The translations under genes were made by a program, and so were the position numbers. Positions 45,411-57,142 of a stretch of DNA of 64,000 nt are shown here, piece after piece. Numbering within the stretch: the first letter of the stretch is position 1; the number at the start of each line of letters is the position of its first letter. The notes below the pieces were generated by a model. The model made no database searches. It was not told where the DNA came from and saw only the letters and a program-made list of their open reading frames with translations. This stretch comes from Abscondita cerata (taxonomy: Eukaryota > Arthropoda > Insecta > Coleoptera > Lampyridae): positions 186,001 through 250,000 of the forward strand of contig JALBCR010001064.1 in assembly GCA_030710515.1 (NCBI GenBank), given 5' to 3'.

Positions 45411-46596
45411 CACACAACCAATCATGCCGTTACATCGCCTCGCCCATTTTTAACAAACAAAGAAAACCGCAATCCGTAATCGTGCAACTAGTAGTAGATG
45501 AAATCATCGCACAAGTTTCAACTTGTCGATGCTTGATTGCATGCATCCTGGTCAAATTCTTTACGAGTTGAATGAATTTTCAGATTACAAAACATACGGT
45601 ATTGTTAAAAATTTACAGAAGGAAAAACATTCCATGAACCCAATTAGAAGAAAAAATTACGTAATTATGTATCTTCAATAATAGTTACCGTTGAAGTAAT
45701 TAATTTTAATTATTAGATTTTAATTAGTAGTAAACGCAACTACCATTAAGGAGGTAATTTCGTTTAAATAAGCAGCAGTTCATGATTTAAATTAATTTAA
45801 GACTTGGATGAATATTAGCAGTGACGTAAGTAACAAATTTTGGCCCTCCAGCAAAAATTTATTGGGGGTCTCATATTTGAAAGTTGGGCTTATACGAGTA
45901 GAACTATTTTATACAGGGTAGCGTCATCGGTGGATAATTTAATTGATAAAAATATATAACTTTCAAAATTTGTTACATTTAGTACAGTTACTGAGTGCAC
46001 ATTTAAAAAATACTTTCGATTATACCGGGTGTTCCAAAAAGTAATGGCACCATAAACTTAATTTTTTTTTTAAATGAAACAAGCCGTATTTTCTTGAAGT
46101 TTCGAAAAGATCTCATCGAGAGCTTTAAAAATATATAGCATGTCAATGTATTGTATAGGGTATTTTAGAAGATATAGATATCTAATTTTCACAAAAAATG
46201 ACACCTAACTTTAACGCTCTGTAATAAAGTAACTTGAAATAATTTAACATGTATTTCTATTAACATGCTATTTTCGTGTCATTAGCCTTGTCATTAGCTG
46301 TGATTAGTATTAATTATTTTTATTATCGGAAACTTCACGAAGCAAAATGCATGCCAAGCAATATCTCAAAATTTCTTAATGATCATTCTAGGAAAAAGGA
46401 GGGGAGATGGCACGGTAGGATATTTTTTTAACCTGATGGCAACAATACTCGAATCGGTTACGTGCATGTAACGTTGGTATCAACAGTTACAAAGGCCCAT
46501 TCTTTAAAATTTAAGAAAAATTGCCAAGTTTACATTGCTCGTCAGATTTTAATGTAAGTGTTTTTAAGGTCTAGTTTCAATTGCGTCTTTTACTAT

Positions 46597-47616
46597 GAAT
46601 CTAGGAAAAAAACCGGGGAATTAAAAACCGGAGTATAAAAAGCAGCGGAAAAAATAGCCTCCAGAAAAAACCGACGGGAAAAAAGCCTCGGAAAAAAAAC
46701 GCGGAAAATAAGCCGACGGAAAAAAAAGTCTCGGAAAAAAAAGCCGCGGAAAATAAAGTCTCCGGAAAAAACTGGATATAAAAAAGCCGTGATATAAAAG
46801 CTGGTGTGTAAAAAGCCGCGGTAAAAAATCTACAAAAAAAGAAAACCGGTGAATGAATTATTTTACCGTTCTTACCTTATTTATATTTTCTTGTGCCATT
46901 AGACTATTAAGTATTTTAGAAAAATTTGTGATTGTAAATACAATTTTATTACAAAGGACGACATAATTTTTCCATGTAACTAGTCATTATACTCATATTT
47001 TACAATATGACACAATACATTTTTCATAGAATAAGGATTTGTGCTCTTAAGTTGCAAGTTATAAAATACATTTCTAAATTTGGATTTGGAAATGCACTTT
47101 AAAAATTAAATTATTTACATTCTAAACTAAAGTGTATATAAGTTGTTGTGGTGTAAGTGCTAAAAAGTAGAATATTTTATTTTGTATGACGAAAAGTCAA
47201 TTACAAATGCGAACAAAACAAAAAATCTTTTGACACAAAGTACCGATCAACGCATTGAGTTTATAAAATATCGTTTACGTTCCACCATCATTAATTAATA
47301 CACCGTAGAATTCCTTATTGTTCTACAATCTAGAGGCCTTACTATAATCTTTATAATGGTAATCTTGAGAAACAACAGCGAAAGTTTTTTAACAGAACTG
47401 ATCACTTGATGCGTTATTTTTCCTCTGAGTTTTTTTCGTCAGCTTTTTTTTCCGCGACTTTTTTTTCACCGGCTTTTTTTTCTGCCGGTTTTTTTCCTCG
47501 GTATTTCTTTCCGTCGGATTTTTTTTCCTCGTTTTTTTTCCGCCGGTTTTTTCCGCAGTCTTTTTTCCCGGTTTTTTATTCCCCGGCTTTTTCTACGGCT
47601 ATTTATTCTGCCAACG
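46597..47616. mobile_element. Inverted-array fold-back element, ~17-bp unit GCCGRCGGAAAAAAA
   Basis: 46600-46860 is a head-to-tail array of about 15 degenerate units (GCCTCGGAAAAAAA, GCCGACGGAAAAAAA, GCCGCGGAAAATAA). 47410-47600 is the same array in inverse orientation, and ~545 bp of AT-rich spacer lies between. Both flanks carry CTTTTACTAT (46587-46596, 47617-47626), a probable target duplication. The F/S-rich open frame at 47406-47642 is only this repeat read through. Drosophila Foldback elements have tandem-repeat TIRs, but I see no sequence kinship. Confidence 0.78.
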
Positions 47617-47627
47617 CTTTTACTATA

Positions 47628-49472
47628 CAGGATGTATCATAACGAGATTCCATTAGAAGTTTATGGGGAAGTAGTCCAAATACAATTCTGAAAATTCTCA
47701 TGACGGGGTTTTAACATAACCACACTTTTCAAATCAATGTGACACGAAGGCGTCCGAGAACATATTAGATAAGTGATTAATTGGAGGAAAGATTCTCTAG
47801 ATACAATAGTACAGTAACTCGGGTAATGATTTTTGAACTAAACAAAAACATTTATAAGCAAAATGTGTGTCTTACGACATCTCGTGTATAGCATTGACAC
47901 GTATGATTAGTATAAACTAAGAAAAATGCCAACAGTTAATTGTAACGACATGTGTCCGCACTTAAGTATACACCTCTGATGAGCTCATAATAAGAGCGAA
48001 ATGCGGCATCAGGTGTTCTTTCGTTGCGTGTTATGCTTCTGTACAAGTTTTTTACTTGGCTTATCGACACTCGTGCGTTTCAAGCATTAAAGCTGTTGCT
48101 TAGATAGCGCTATGCACGTTAAACGCACACATGTCGTTACAATTAACTGTTGGCATTTTTCTTAAAAACATTTATGTTACCTACTGATTCTATGCCTAAT
48201 ATTCGATTTATTTTGTAATATTTGCAATAGAAGTGGAAAACTGACGGAAATTGCGATAATGTGTTCTAATCTTAGTAAAACAATACAATACAATACTAAA
48301 ATTTAGGAAGAATATTTGTAATCTATCTAGAGTATGTAATTTGTCAGCATTATTTGTTTATGAATTACGCTTTCAGTTAGGGGTGGCAGTAGAATTTAAT
48401 TAATTTGTTGGTCAATCGAAATACAGGTCAAAACATGTTAATGAATAAATCTGTATCATTATTGAAATCCTGAATCTTCAAACAAATATATATGATGATA
48501 AAGTATGAACAAGTGACGAGAAGACGTGTAATTGTTAGAATATTACAAATATGGGAAGTACACAAAATTTATATTTCATTCTACAAAGAAAATTTGAGTA
48601 ACCTATATATTCAAATTAAATAACAATCACACAACGACTCGTAATTAATTAAAGGTGCTCGGATGTGGTACCCTGCACTTCAGCTCTAAACATTTCTTCT
48701 TCTCAAAAGTTCGTACTCAATAGATTTACTTATTTTATTCGCATCTAGAGAATTATATTCTTTAAAAACTCGATCAACCATGTTTTGTTTTGTACTAGCT
48801 AGCTCTGAATACAGAATTTTAATGATAAATGTTTTTATGTTTTTGTTATCGCAATTTCCGTATGTTTTTACTTCTTTTGCAATTATTACGAAAACGATCG
48901 AATATAAATTTGACCTAAAAATTTCTCTTCTTGCGAAATATCTACCTAATAAAAAATAGGGTGTTCCATTTTTAAAAAACAATTTTTTTTATGATTCCCT
49001 AATTTTGAACACCCTGTATAGCAGAGCAGTATCACTGTATTAGTTTAAATCTAGAAAGGAATCTTTCAATAGAATCACGTATCTAATTTGTTTGAATTCT
49101 CGAACGGCTTGGTTTCACATTGGTTCGAAATATGTGGTTAATATATGATAATATAATATATATAATATATAATAATATATTTTTCTCAAAAAACATGAAT
49201 AATTTAAAAACACCTAATGATAGGTATAGGAAATAATACATAAAGTCAACTTAAAATTGAACGGAGAATTTGAAAATACAAAAATATACAGAGTGTTTTA
49301 TTTAAAAAAACAAAGTTGATGGTTATTTCAGGTACAACCGGATGCACCAACTAGGGGCCAACACTTTTTTCAGATAGTACTTATGTCAAAAAACAATCAT
49401 GAAAATTTTTAGAATTGAATTTGGACTACTTCCCCATAAACTTCTAATGCAATCTTGTCGTGATACACCCTG
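47628..49472. mobile_element. 1.85-kb non-autonomous Tc1/mariner-type element
   Basis: Left CAGGATGTATCATAACGAGA, right end read inward CAGGGTGTATCACGACAAGA. The arms match ~90 bp (TTAGAAGTTTATGGGGAAGT, AGTCCAAAT, CTCATGA/TTCATGA). TA flanks 47626-47627 and 49473-49474. It holds a 243-bp MITE (47920-48162) and a stray double-ended terminus at 48957-49019 (GGGTGTTCC...GAACACCC). A minus frame 48686-48982 starts within that terminus; no family recognised. Confidence 0.8.
47920..48162. mobile_element. 243-bp MITE with ~37-bp perfect TIRs
   Basis: AGAAAAATGCCAACAGTTAA at the left is exactly inverted at the right and identity continues through TTGTAACGACATGTGT. TA flanks (47918-47919, 48163-48164). 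The perfect ends suggest recent movement; it is nested in the 47628-49472 element. Confidence 0.88.
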
Positions 49473-49879
49473 TATACATTTGACCTCAAAGTAGTGCTAT
49501 AAAGCGTTTTGTTTTGTAGTCCATCTATCCTACACTTTTACGAGAGACGGACCACCATTTGCGAGGACGAACGGACCAAGATCTTTCCATTAGGAAAATG
49601 CCTAACAAGTAGTGCGAAAGAGGAACGTAGCTGCAAGAGCAACTTGGTCCGCAGATGACTAGAGTTACTGCAATTATATGCAGTGAAATGAGTTCAAATT
49701 AAGCAACTAGGTCCTATTGTATACTAAAAACTACTTTAAAATAAAAAATAGAACTTTGAGAAAATAGATCAGTTAGGCCCCGATGGTTCTCTGGGAAAAA
49801 TTGCAGAAGAAAAGCTGTCCAGTACCATCAAAAAGCTAGAAAAACACTAATTTACGTCAACGAGAACGGAAGTGTGAAG

Positions 49880-50287
49880 GATGAAGTTTAATCTAGCCGA
49901 GTTAGTCGGAATTAAGCATAAATTCAAAGGTGGTAAAAAACGTTTCATATTTTGTAGAAATCTTTACATTAAGGCTCTATAAATGGAACCAATTTTCAAG
50001 CAAATTGTGTATGGTTACAATCGTTTTGCGAAGAAACCCATCAGCGTCCGCAAAGCAGAAAATACTTTACTACCCCGAGCCGAACATGTACTTGCCGAAA
50101 CGAGTTCCGAAAGTGTACCACCAATAAGCCCTGGCAAAAAAGGTGTTATAGCATGCTGTAATTTAGAGGAGGTTTATTTGCCTATGTATGTATTTTTAAA
50201 GAAAAGAACAAAAACACTGAATGGCAGAAGAAATACCGCCAAAATCTCTAATATGCATGTCCGAGAAGTCCTCTTATGTCAACTTTA
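49880..50287 (+). pseudogene. Pogo-like (DDE_1) transposase fragment
   Basis: Reads FNLAELVGIKHKFK, then PIFKQIVYGYNRFAKKPISV, RKAENTLLPRAEHVLAE (the 'lSlRkpe...RA' block of pogo/CENP-B-type transposases), VPPISPGKKGVIACCNL (the 'rG.rv..Gvt.....c.n..G.ylPP' core region), then after a frameshift KEKNKNTEWQKK. Degraded, with no catalytic DDD set visible. It supports naming the surrounding TIR element pogo-like. Confidence 0.62.
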
Positions 50288-50639
50288 AAATATTTTTTGA
50301 ATGGTTTGTAGAACATTTTTTTCGTTAAAGTAGGTGTCATTTTGACTAATAATTAGCTATGTCTTCTAAAGTACCCTGTACAATACCTTGACATGTTATA
50401 TAATTTTTAAAGCTCTTGGTAAGATCTTTCCGAACTTAAAGTATTGATGTGTCCCAATTATAAAATTATGCTACCACGACTTTTTGGAACGCCCTGTATA
50501 ATTAGAAATATTTTTAAAATGTGCACTCAGTAACTGACTAAACGTGACAAATTTTAAAAGTTATCTCTTTTATCAACTAATTACTTTTTGAACATATTGT
50601 ATACATTATTGGTATAAGGTAGTTGGGTCCAAGCCAATA

Positions 50640-51785
50640 AATCAAACTTGTATCTGATGATGTTTAAAGTCTTACTTTTATCGATGTGGTAATCAATTGT
50701 TGATAAATTGCTAAGATGCTAAGAAATTGATTCTGCCTTGGGCGATATAAAACATTTTGCTCGAAAAATAAAACGTCGCAATTCCCCAAAATCAAGAGGT
50801 TTAAGCGTAAGGTCCGACAAACAAGCAGGTCAGGAAACAGGAGGTTGATTTCTGATCCAGTTACTTCCTTGTTGATAATTCAAATAGTTAGTTATGATAC
50901 TTGCATTATGTGGGGGTGCTCTATATTGTTGGAACCACATGTTTGCTACATTTTGAAGAGGCGAGTTTGGTCGACATAATTTTGTTATGTTTCAAGATAT
51001 TGATGTGTAGTCAAAGTATTTTGAAAAATGTTAAATAATGACTTAACCATACATTAAAACTCCACCTCTCTTGATGATGCAACTCACAATTCAGGAACGG
51101 ATTTTGATTATCCCAATACACTTTTTTTGTGCCTGTTAAATATACCGTAGTTTGTAAATCTGTTTTCATAAGACTACAGAACTTTAATCAGAAATTGAGG
51201 ATTTTCTTGGCATTTTTTCTCAGAAACCAATTGCAAAACAAATTACTTCTTTCTAATTAGTCACCCTTTCTGAGTTTTTGACTAATAGTTCCACATAGGT
51301 ATGGCCCACACTTGTATTTTTTAAGAATTGATTTAGGCACTTGCACATTACTTTCCACTTCACGAAGAGAGGTACGAAGATTGTCAATGACACTTGGCAA
51401 AACGTGATTTTCAAAATTTACATTAGGCACTTTATTTCGGTTGTGTTTTTTAAAGAAGCCGATGGAAAGTAAAGTGATTCTAAGCAGTTTGAAGGTCAAT
51501 AAACTTTGTTGTCAATATTGCTGGAATTACATACCTACCTTAGTTCAGCGTTTCTATAACACTAGATTAAACACTCATAAAATGTCCAATTGAAAATATT
51601 TCCATTAAAAAAATTTAATGCTTTCCGCAACAATTTAATAACCCCTATAGATGTTTTTTATTTCGTTACAGAATTTGGTTGGACTTGGAATTGCGCAACT
51701 TTTTTCACATTTAATCAAAATTGTATTTCTTATCGTTTCCGAAATCTCCATGTAGTTACTTTTAAATGGGACACACTGTATATGT
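50640..51785 (-). pseudogene. DUF4817/DDE_3 transposase relic and one terminus
   Basis: Read right to left: a terminus at 51781 (read inward CAGTGTGTCCCATTTAAAAG...CATGGAGATTTCGGAAACGA, related to the arm of the 30-kb element); an HTH-like piece 51499-51257 (LPSVIDNLRTSLREVESNVQ); a catalytic piece near 50940-50790 with MWFQQYRAPPHNASIITNYL, NWIRNQPPVS and a worn SPDLTPLDF block. Many stops. The left terminus is not found, so the element is truncated against the TIR ending at 50599. Confidence 0.65.
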
Positions 51786-51789
51786 AACT

Positions 51790-54270
51790 TGTTTCAAAGA
51801 GCACATTTGAAAATGTGTTTTTCTTTTTTTTCTGCAAATTCGTTAATAACTTCTTCAATATCTATACTATCAATTGCTGAGTTTTCAATTGACAGCAATG
51901 GTATAGGTTTACTAAACAACTCTGACTCGTTTAAGAACTACTAAAAAGAAAAAACTATTGCACAATTTTGTTTAAGCTATGCCCAGTATTGACCAATAAT
52001 AATTTTTTTATCCACTCTTTAGTCAAAACTCAAATTGTTATGGTGTAGAATCTTGATTACCCACTGGTAAATTCAAAATTAATGCATACCTTTTTTCTGG
52101 CACAATTTGTACAACGTATTTTATTAGATATATAAATGAAAACAAATTTATGTGGTAATGTAACTGTCCAAAGCGTATTTTAGTGAAAAAAATAGTAATA
52201 ATTTTGTAATGAAAATCAAGAAAATCCGGTTTCGATTCTAATTCCGTTAACTTTTTTTAGTTAGTAAAATTATTATTCACGTTATCATTAATGCAATATT
52301 TACAAAATGAGTTTCATCTTTTTTCAAAATGATAAATTCAGTTTACAAAATTGTATTGTAATGACATCGATAATAAAATTTTCGATTTGTTGAATGAAGT
52401 ACATGGCAATTTTTAATGAAGGGGTGACACCGCTAACGCTTGGTTATTGTGCAACGCTTAAATTTAAAAAAAAAGAAGTTCAAAATCTAGCATTTTTATA
52501 GTATTCACGGCGAAAAAGTATGAAATTTTGTTTGGGCAAAACTTTGGAAAATTTATAATACCTACCTATAAACAAAAGCTTTAAATAATTATTTTTGTTT
52601 TGCCCAGCATTATAATTTATTGTACGAGATTGCATTTAAAACTCATAGATATACTTGATACTACCTATTATTTTTTATAGAATTGTCCTGTTTCATCAAA
52701 AGGAAAATTAAAATATTATACGTTGGGCAAATTGGTCACGACAAATTAATTCCCTTATGGAGATAGATATTTAAATATTCGATATCTATAGGTTAAATAG
52801 AGAGGGGTGAGTTTTGGGCAAAACTGGGTATACTTTGGGTAAAACTGTGGAATAGTTTTGGTATCACAAATGTTCTATACGGTTAACGGTAATAAAACTT
52901 ACTTTGATATATGAATTTGCCTTTGGTTAAAGTTCAAAAATGTTTGTTGACCAAAAGTAGGCAAAATTAGTAGATTGCATTATTCACTTTTCAATTTCGA
53001 ACATTAACAATTGTTTGGTTTAGAATATGTTATACTGTTTTGGCACTGTCGATAATGTTTGGACAAAATTATGCCCTAATTGATTTTGCAGTATACGTTT
53101 ATCGGGGTTCTACACCATACAAATTCTTCTTTACGTGTGTGATTCGGTTTATTATTTTCACTTTGGTGAAAGATCATTCGCAGGATGCAACAGATACACC
53201 TACAGTTAGAGTTAAAACTAATACATTTCGTAATTCTGAAAAAGTGTACATAATTATAAATTCCAATAATTCTTTGGAGCTTTCGGAAACTCTATGTTAC
53301 TTTCACTTCTATTTTTTTAATAAAAGGACAATTTACAATATCTTCATATAAATTTTCATCACCTGCATCGCCGTCATAAAGGAAACCAAATACCTTACTG
53401 AATATATTTTGAAAATACTTTGAGCAACTTTTTGCTCAATTTCTTCAAAATGTATGTAAATATTCGGAATCTTATTTTTCAATTAGTATTTGAGTTTTTA
53501 ATGTTCTACACATGGAATACTTTCTGTTTGTTTAATTTTAGTTGTGTGATGTATAATTTTGTGTGTTTTCTAAACAAGTATCTTTAAGGAAATTGTCAGC
53601 GTAAGAAGAAGCTTCCTTATTTAAAAAAAATATTTTAGCATTTTACTGAATTTTTAAGCTTCTTGGTATTTATTTTCAAAAAAAATTACGACTTTAAATA
53701 AAAGTAAATTTTTATATTTACATTGATTACATAAATTGCAACAAATAGTTTGATTGCATTCATAAAGAAGTTTAGGTAACTGTATGCCAAAAATTACAAT
53801 ACTGTTTTTTATTTTTTGCTTTAGAAAATTGTTATCAGTTGGTAAACATTAATAATTTGATGTGTATAAGTTAGGAACATAAGAATAAGTATATACCAGT
53901 TTAGTAGAGTGTTATTAGTGGAGAAACGAATATCCGGTATCCGGAGTATCCGGCCAAGTCATGGCCAAAATTGGTCTTGGTCTTTTAAGAAATTGCTGTA
54001 TTAGTGGATTGTGGTCTTTTTATTTCCAAAATGCCAATGGATGTAAATCAATGTAGTGAACTACGCATGTTTGCGTACCAGGTCCGCTTTCACATTATGT
54101 ACAGTGCACAGAATAAAACAAAAACCCCGGAAAATACGCGAACTTAATTTAAAAAGTTGTAGCGGTAATATATCCATCCAATCACAGCTTTCAGGTACAT
54201 ATCGTGTGGAACGATACACAATTGTGTTGTTATTATTAGTGTTTTATTTTGACCTTTTCACATAACAATT
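51790..54270. other. No gene recognised; AT-rich
   Basis: No transposon ends or convincing coding. 52540-52870 has several TGGGCAAAACT / GGGTAAAACT stretches, a weak scattered repeat. The frame 53040-53351 has hydrophobic stretches but no other sign of being a gene. Confidence 0.4.
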
Positions 54271-54274
54271 TTGG

Positions 54275-54465
54275 CATGTTTAGGATTTAGTGGTTTTCCT
54301 AAACTTTGAAGCAAATGCTTTGCAAAGTCGAAGCAATCCACTATTGCACACGGTTTCGTCACCACACTACACAGGTTTGTACTAATCTTCTGGGGCACCA
54401 TACATAACACTTACATCACAATACAATATTTAAAATGTACCATACGAATAAATAAACATAATAAT
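54275..54465 (-). repeat. Reverse copy of the 17.8-kb dispersed repeat
   Basis: Contains, on the minus strand, CCCCAGAAGATTAGTACAAA, GTGTGGTGACGAAACCGTGT, CTTTGCAAAGCATTTGCTTC and the GTATGGTACATTTTA block, matching 17940-18110. Confidence 0.75.
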
Positions 54466-55199
54466 TATAATTGATGAATGAAATGAATTAGGAGTTTTGG
54501 TATAAATAAAGCTTTAGTAAAAATATATTTAACTTTATTACAAAAATTTAAGAATTTTAATTAACCACAAATATTTAAATTTGCCACCAAAATGCATTTT
54601 GCTTCGCTTATACTTGTCAAATAACGACGCCACCAGTCACCCCTTCTCAGGGCTCTTGTTTTAATCTGTGAGCTGTAGTTCTTTCTTCTTATTTTTCATT
54701 AAATGAAAAGTGTTTACCGGAGAACTTGAAAATAATATTGCGTTTTAGAAAAAAATGGTTCAAACTAAAGCTATAGACAATAGAATTTCCAACAGCTTTT
54801 TTTCCTCGACTTTTTTTGTAAAATTGATAATGGCGGAGATATTGTTACAATAGTGTCACGTGATCGTTATATTTCAGTAAAAGAGGTGTTAAAATTTTCG
54901 GTTTGGAAACCGTCGCATAACTCCCCATCTTATTTCATAAGATGTGGAGTAAAAATAAATACACATTAAATATTCTTGAAAACCTAATTAATCTAATGAA
55001 AATTCCCAAGCCGAAGTTCAGCGTTTATAATACGAGTAGATTAAACTATTGCAAAGCTACTCTACCATTTAAGTTTTGCAGATTACCAAAATTATAGAGT
55101 AAATTACATGTATTACATAAACGTGAATCTACTTAATTAACAAAGAGAATAATTTATTATATATCTATGCATTAAATAAAATAAATTATTTTTACGGCG

Positions 55200-55860
55200 A
55201 TGTAAACTAAACTTAAACTAGGATTAAAGGGGTAAGTTCCTTCCGCAAACCCAAAAGGCCTTTTGTTTTTGCCTCAACCTCTCTAAGTAAACCGCCCGAG
55301 CTCGTATTGAGCTGGATAAAAAACAACGTTTGGTTGTGGAGCGTACACCGAATAATAATTTACTTAAATATTAGAGATCAAGCCGTTCTATGTCATATGT
55401 ACTTGAGCTTCATACGCATTATCACTGAATAAGTTGCTTAAATACTAAAACTTAGCTGTAACCGGTATGATGCAGTTCCGAGAATGAAGGTTTTCTGCTA
55501 GCGACGGTATCAACAGTTCAGGAAGTTAGATAATCCCAGGATTCCTCTTAGGGGAGGTGTGCGAAGACGAACAGAAGGTGATAGTCTCCCTCGATGGAGT
55601 TATGAAGCATAATCAGCCCTTGTAGACGTAGTATCCACCGGTTGTCTGCAGCTTAACTAATGCGAAACCGTGGTGTTGTCTTTAATTGATAAGGAAAGTT
55701 CTTAATCAACCACTCTAGCACCCTTAAGAGTTATCCAGGTATAACACACAACGAAAAGGTCAATGCAACGTGCTAAAAGCATACGTAGCAATTAGAATTA
55801 ATACAACCAGGAAAGAAAAGAAAGCAAAGTGTACTCACGGTGAATTTAGCCGGATTTAAA
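55200..55860. other. GC-richer non-coding block, unclassified
   Basis: Stands out from the AT-rich surroundings, with few long A/T runs and no long frame. The minus strand ends with AATCCGGCTAAATTCACC followed by GTGAGTAC, a good splice donor, so a 5' UTR exon or non-coding RNA exon is possible. A solo LTR or other TE fragment is equally possible. No terminal repeats, tRNA-like boxes or coding motifs recognised. Confidence 0.35.
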
Positions 55861-56199
55861 CTTAAACACCAATTTGAATTGGAAATCTTGAATCACACAT
55901 TAAGTAACAATTACGCCAAATTACCCGCATGTACAAAAAGAAAAAAAAGATATCCGCTGTTCGTCTAAGAAATTTAGTCGGATTTTATTTTCCACCAATA
56001 GAAAATTTGCAAAATGCGCGCCAAATACGACTTTCGTCGTAACATATTACTCGCGACACACGTTTTAAGACGGCTTTCGACATACGTCCTACATTTGAAA
56101 AATAAAACCGTAACATAATTTGTCTTTAAGAGTCCGCATAATAGGAAATTACATACTACGCTCGTAACTGATTTCTCAGTAACCAATGGTCGTATCGAC

Positions 56200-56820
56200 T
56201 TGGTTAAAAGTCTCTAGGGTTGTCGTGTAATTTTGTTTAATTTTTTATGTACAATGGCTAACAATAAAGATTAGTGATAATTATTTTCAAAACAATTTTT
56301 CCGTAAAAATGATGACTAATTAAAATTTCGTTACAAGAGGGTAGTAGATCATAATGTCTACTTTAAAATGATACCAAATTATAGTAAGTTCCAACGATTT
56401 TACTCAAGATTCTATGCTATATTCTGATAGTCTACAACCATTCTTAAAAAGTATTTTGGTGAAAATGTAACCACGCCTTTTCTAGTAAGTGATACTAAAA
56501 GAGAAAGAGACAAAAACTATCCAGGGTTGTACTTTCCAAAATGTGTGATTAGGTTATATACATACGACCCCGCAATGAAAATACTGGGAAGTAAACGGAC
56601 TCTTAAATAGATTCAAAAGAGGAAGTTTTAATGATAAAGTAATTTTATTATAAATAGAACATATTTCTTCAACTCTTGTGGTTGGTGTAAAGGTGGAGTT
56701 AGTATTTCTTTGAATCTAGTAATCAGGTTGTAAACATTAGTGAGAAAAGTAATTTTACTGTATAATTAAGAGGTGATTTTAGTAGAATTATTTTGAAAGG
56801 TAAATATTTCCTCCTATAAA
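56200..56820. other. No gene seen
   Basis: AT-rich, no supported feature. Confidence 0.4.
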
Positions 56821-56825
56821 TTATC

Positions 56826-56995
56826 ATTAATTGATTGTTCTTCGTTGAGGAGGGCACCACAAAACCATTAAGACGTTTTTCAGGCAACGTTTCGTGCAGC
56901 CGAATGTGCACTTCTTCAGGCTGCACGAAACGTTGCCTGGAAAAACGTCTTAATGGTTTTTGGTGCTCCTCATCAACGAAGAACAATCCAATTAA
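56826..56995. repeat. Near-perfect ~75-bp-arm hairpin with ribozyme-like core
   Basis: Arms 56826-56901 and 56919-56995, loop 56902-56918. On the minus strand the text CTGAAGA, GTGCA...TGCAC stem, GAAAC then CGTT...AACGTC resembles the conserved core (CUGANGA - stem II - GAAA - stem III - UH) of hammerhead motifs found in Penelope-like retroelements, but stem I is not adjacent as it should be. Probably an inverted pair of such ends, or a MITE carrying the motif. Confidence 0.6.
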
Positions 56996-57142
56996 TGGTA
57001 GAATTATTTTATGATACAAACATGCGGAATGCATAATCCAACGGTTACTCATGTGTGTTCATAACTTTTATAACGCAGAGATTGAATTTATAAAAAAAAA
57101 GTTTAAAATTTTGTCACACTAAAACTATGGTGTAGGGTACAA

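Larger units (their letters stand above)
45914..50599 (+). mobile_element. 4.7-kb pogo-like transposon with two-layer TIRs and nested insertions
   Basis: Outer end CAGGGTAGCGTCATCGGTGG (45914) with inverted partner ending at 50599. About 110 bp inside, a second terminus CCGGGTGTTCCAAAAAGTAA (46025) pairs with the sequence ending GGAACGCCCTG at 50496. Combined arms run to ~46210 and from ~50325 (AACTTTCAAAATTTG, CAGTTACTGAGTGCACATTT, GAGAGCTTTAAAAAT, GACACCTAACTTTAACG). Contents: the inverted-array element 46597-47616, the element 47628-49472, and a pogo-type transposase relic just inside the right arm. TA flanks on the outer layer. Confidence 0.75.

Noticed and set aside
45222..45425. Minus-strand ATG frame MIGCVHLSGG... 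as a protein
   Set aside because: Out of frame with the CDI-like exon and over the kappaB/NK palindromes; kept only as a possible upstream ORF.
47406..47642. Open frame rich in F and S (FFSSAFF, FFSPAFF repeats)
   Set aside because: It is just the tandem GGAAAAAAA-type array of the inverted-array element read on the other strand; no start context, no domain.
49143..49185. Long TATAATATA stretch as a promoter
   Set aside because: Simple AT repeat without initiator or adjoining gene.
56826..56995. A complete active hammerhead ribozyme
   Set aside because: Core-like words are present but stem I strands are not next to CTGAAGA, and the A-C pair at the base of stem II is not canonical; reported only as resemblance.
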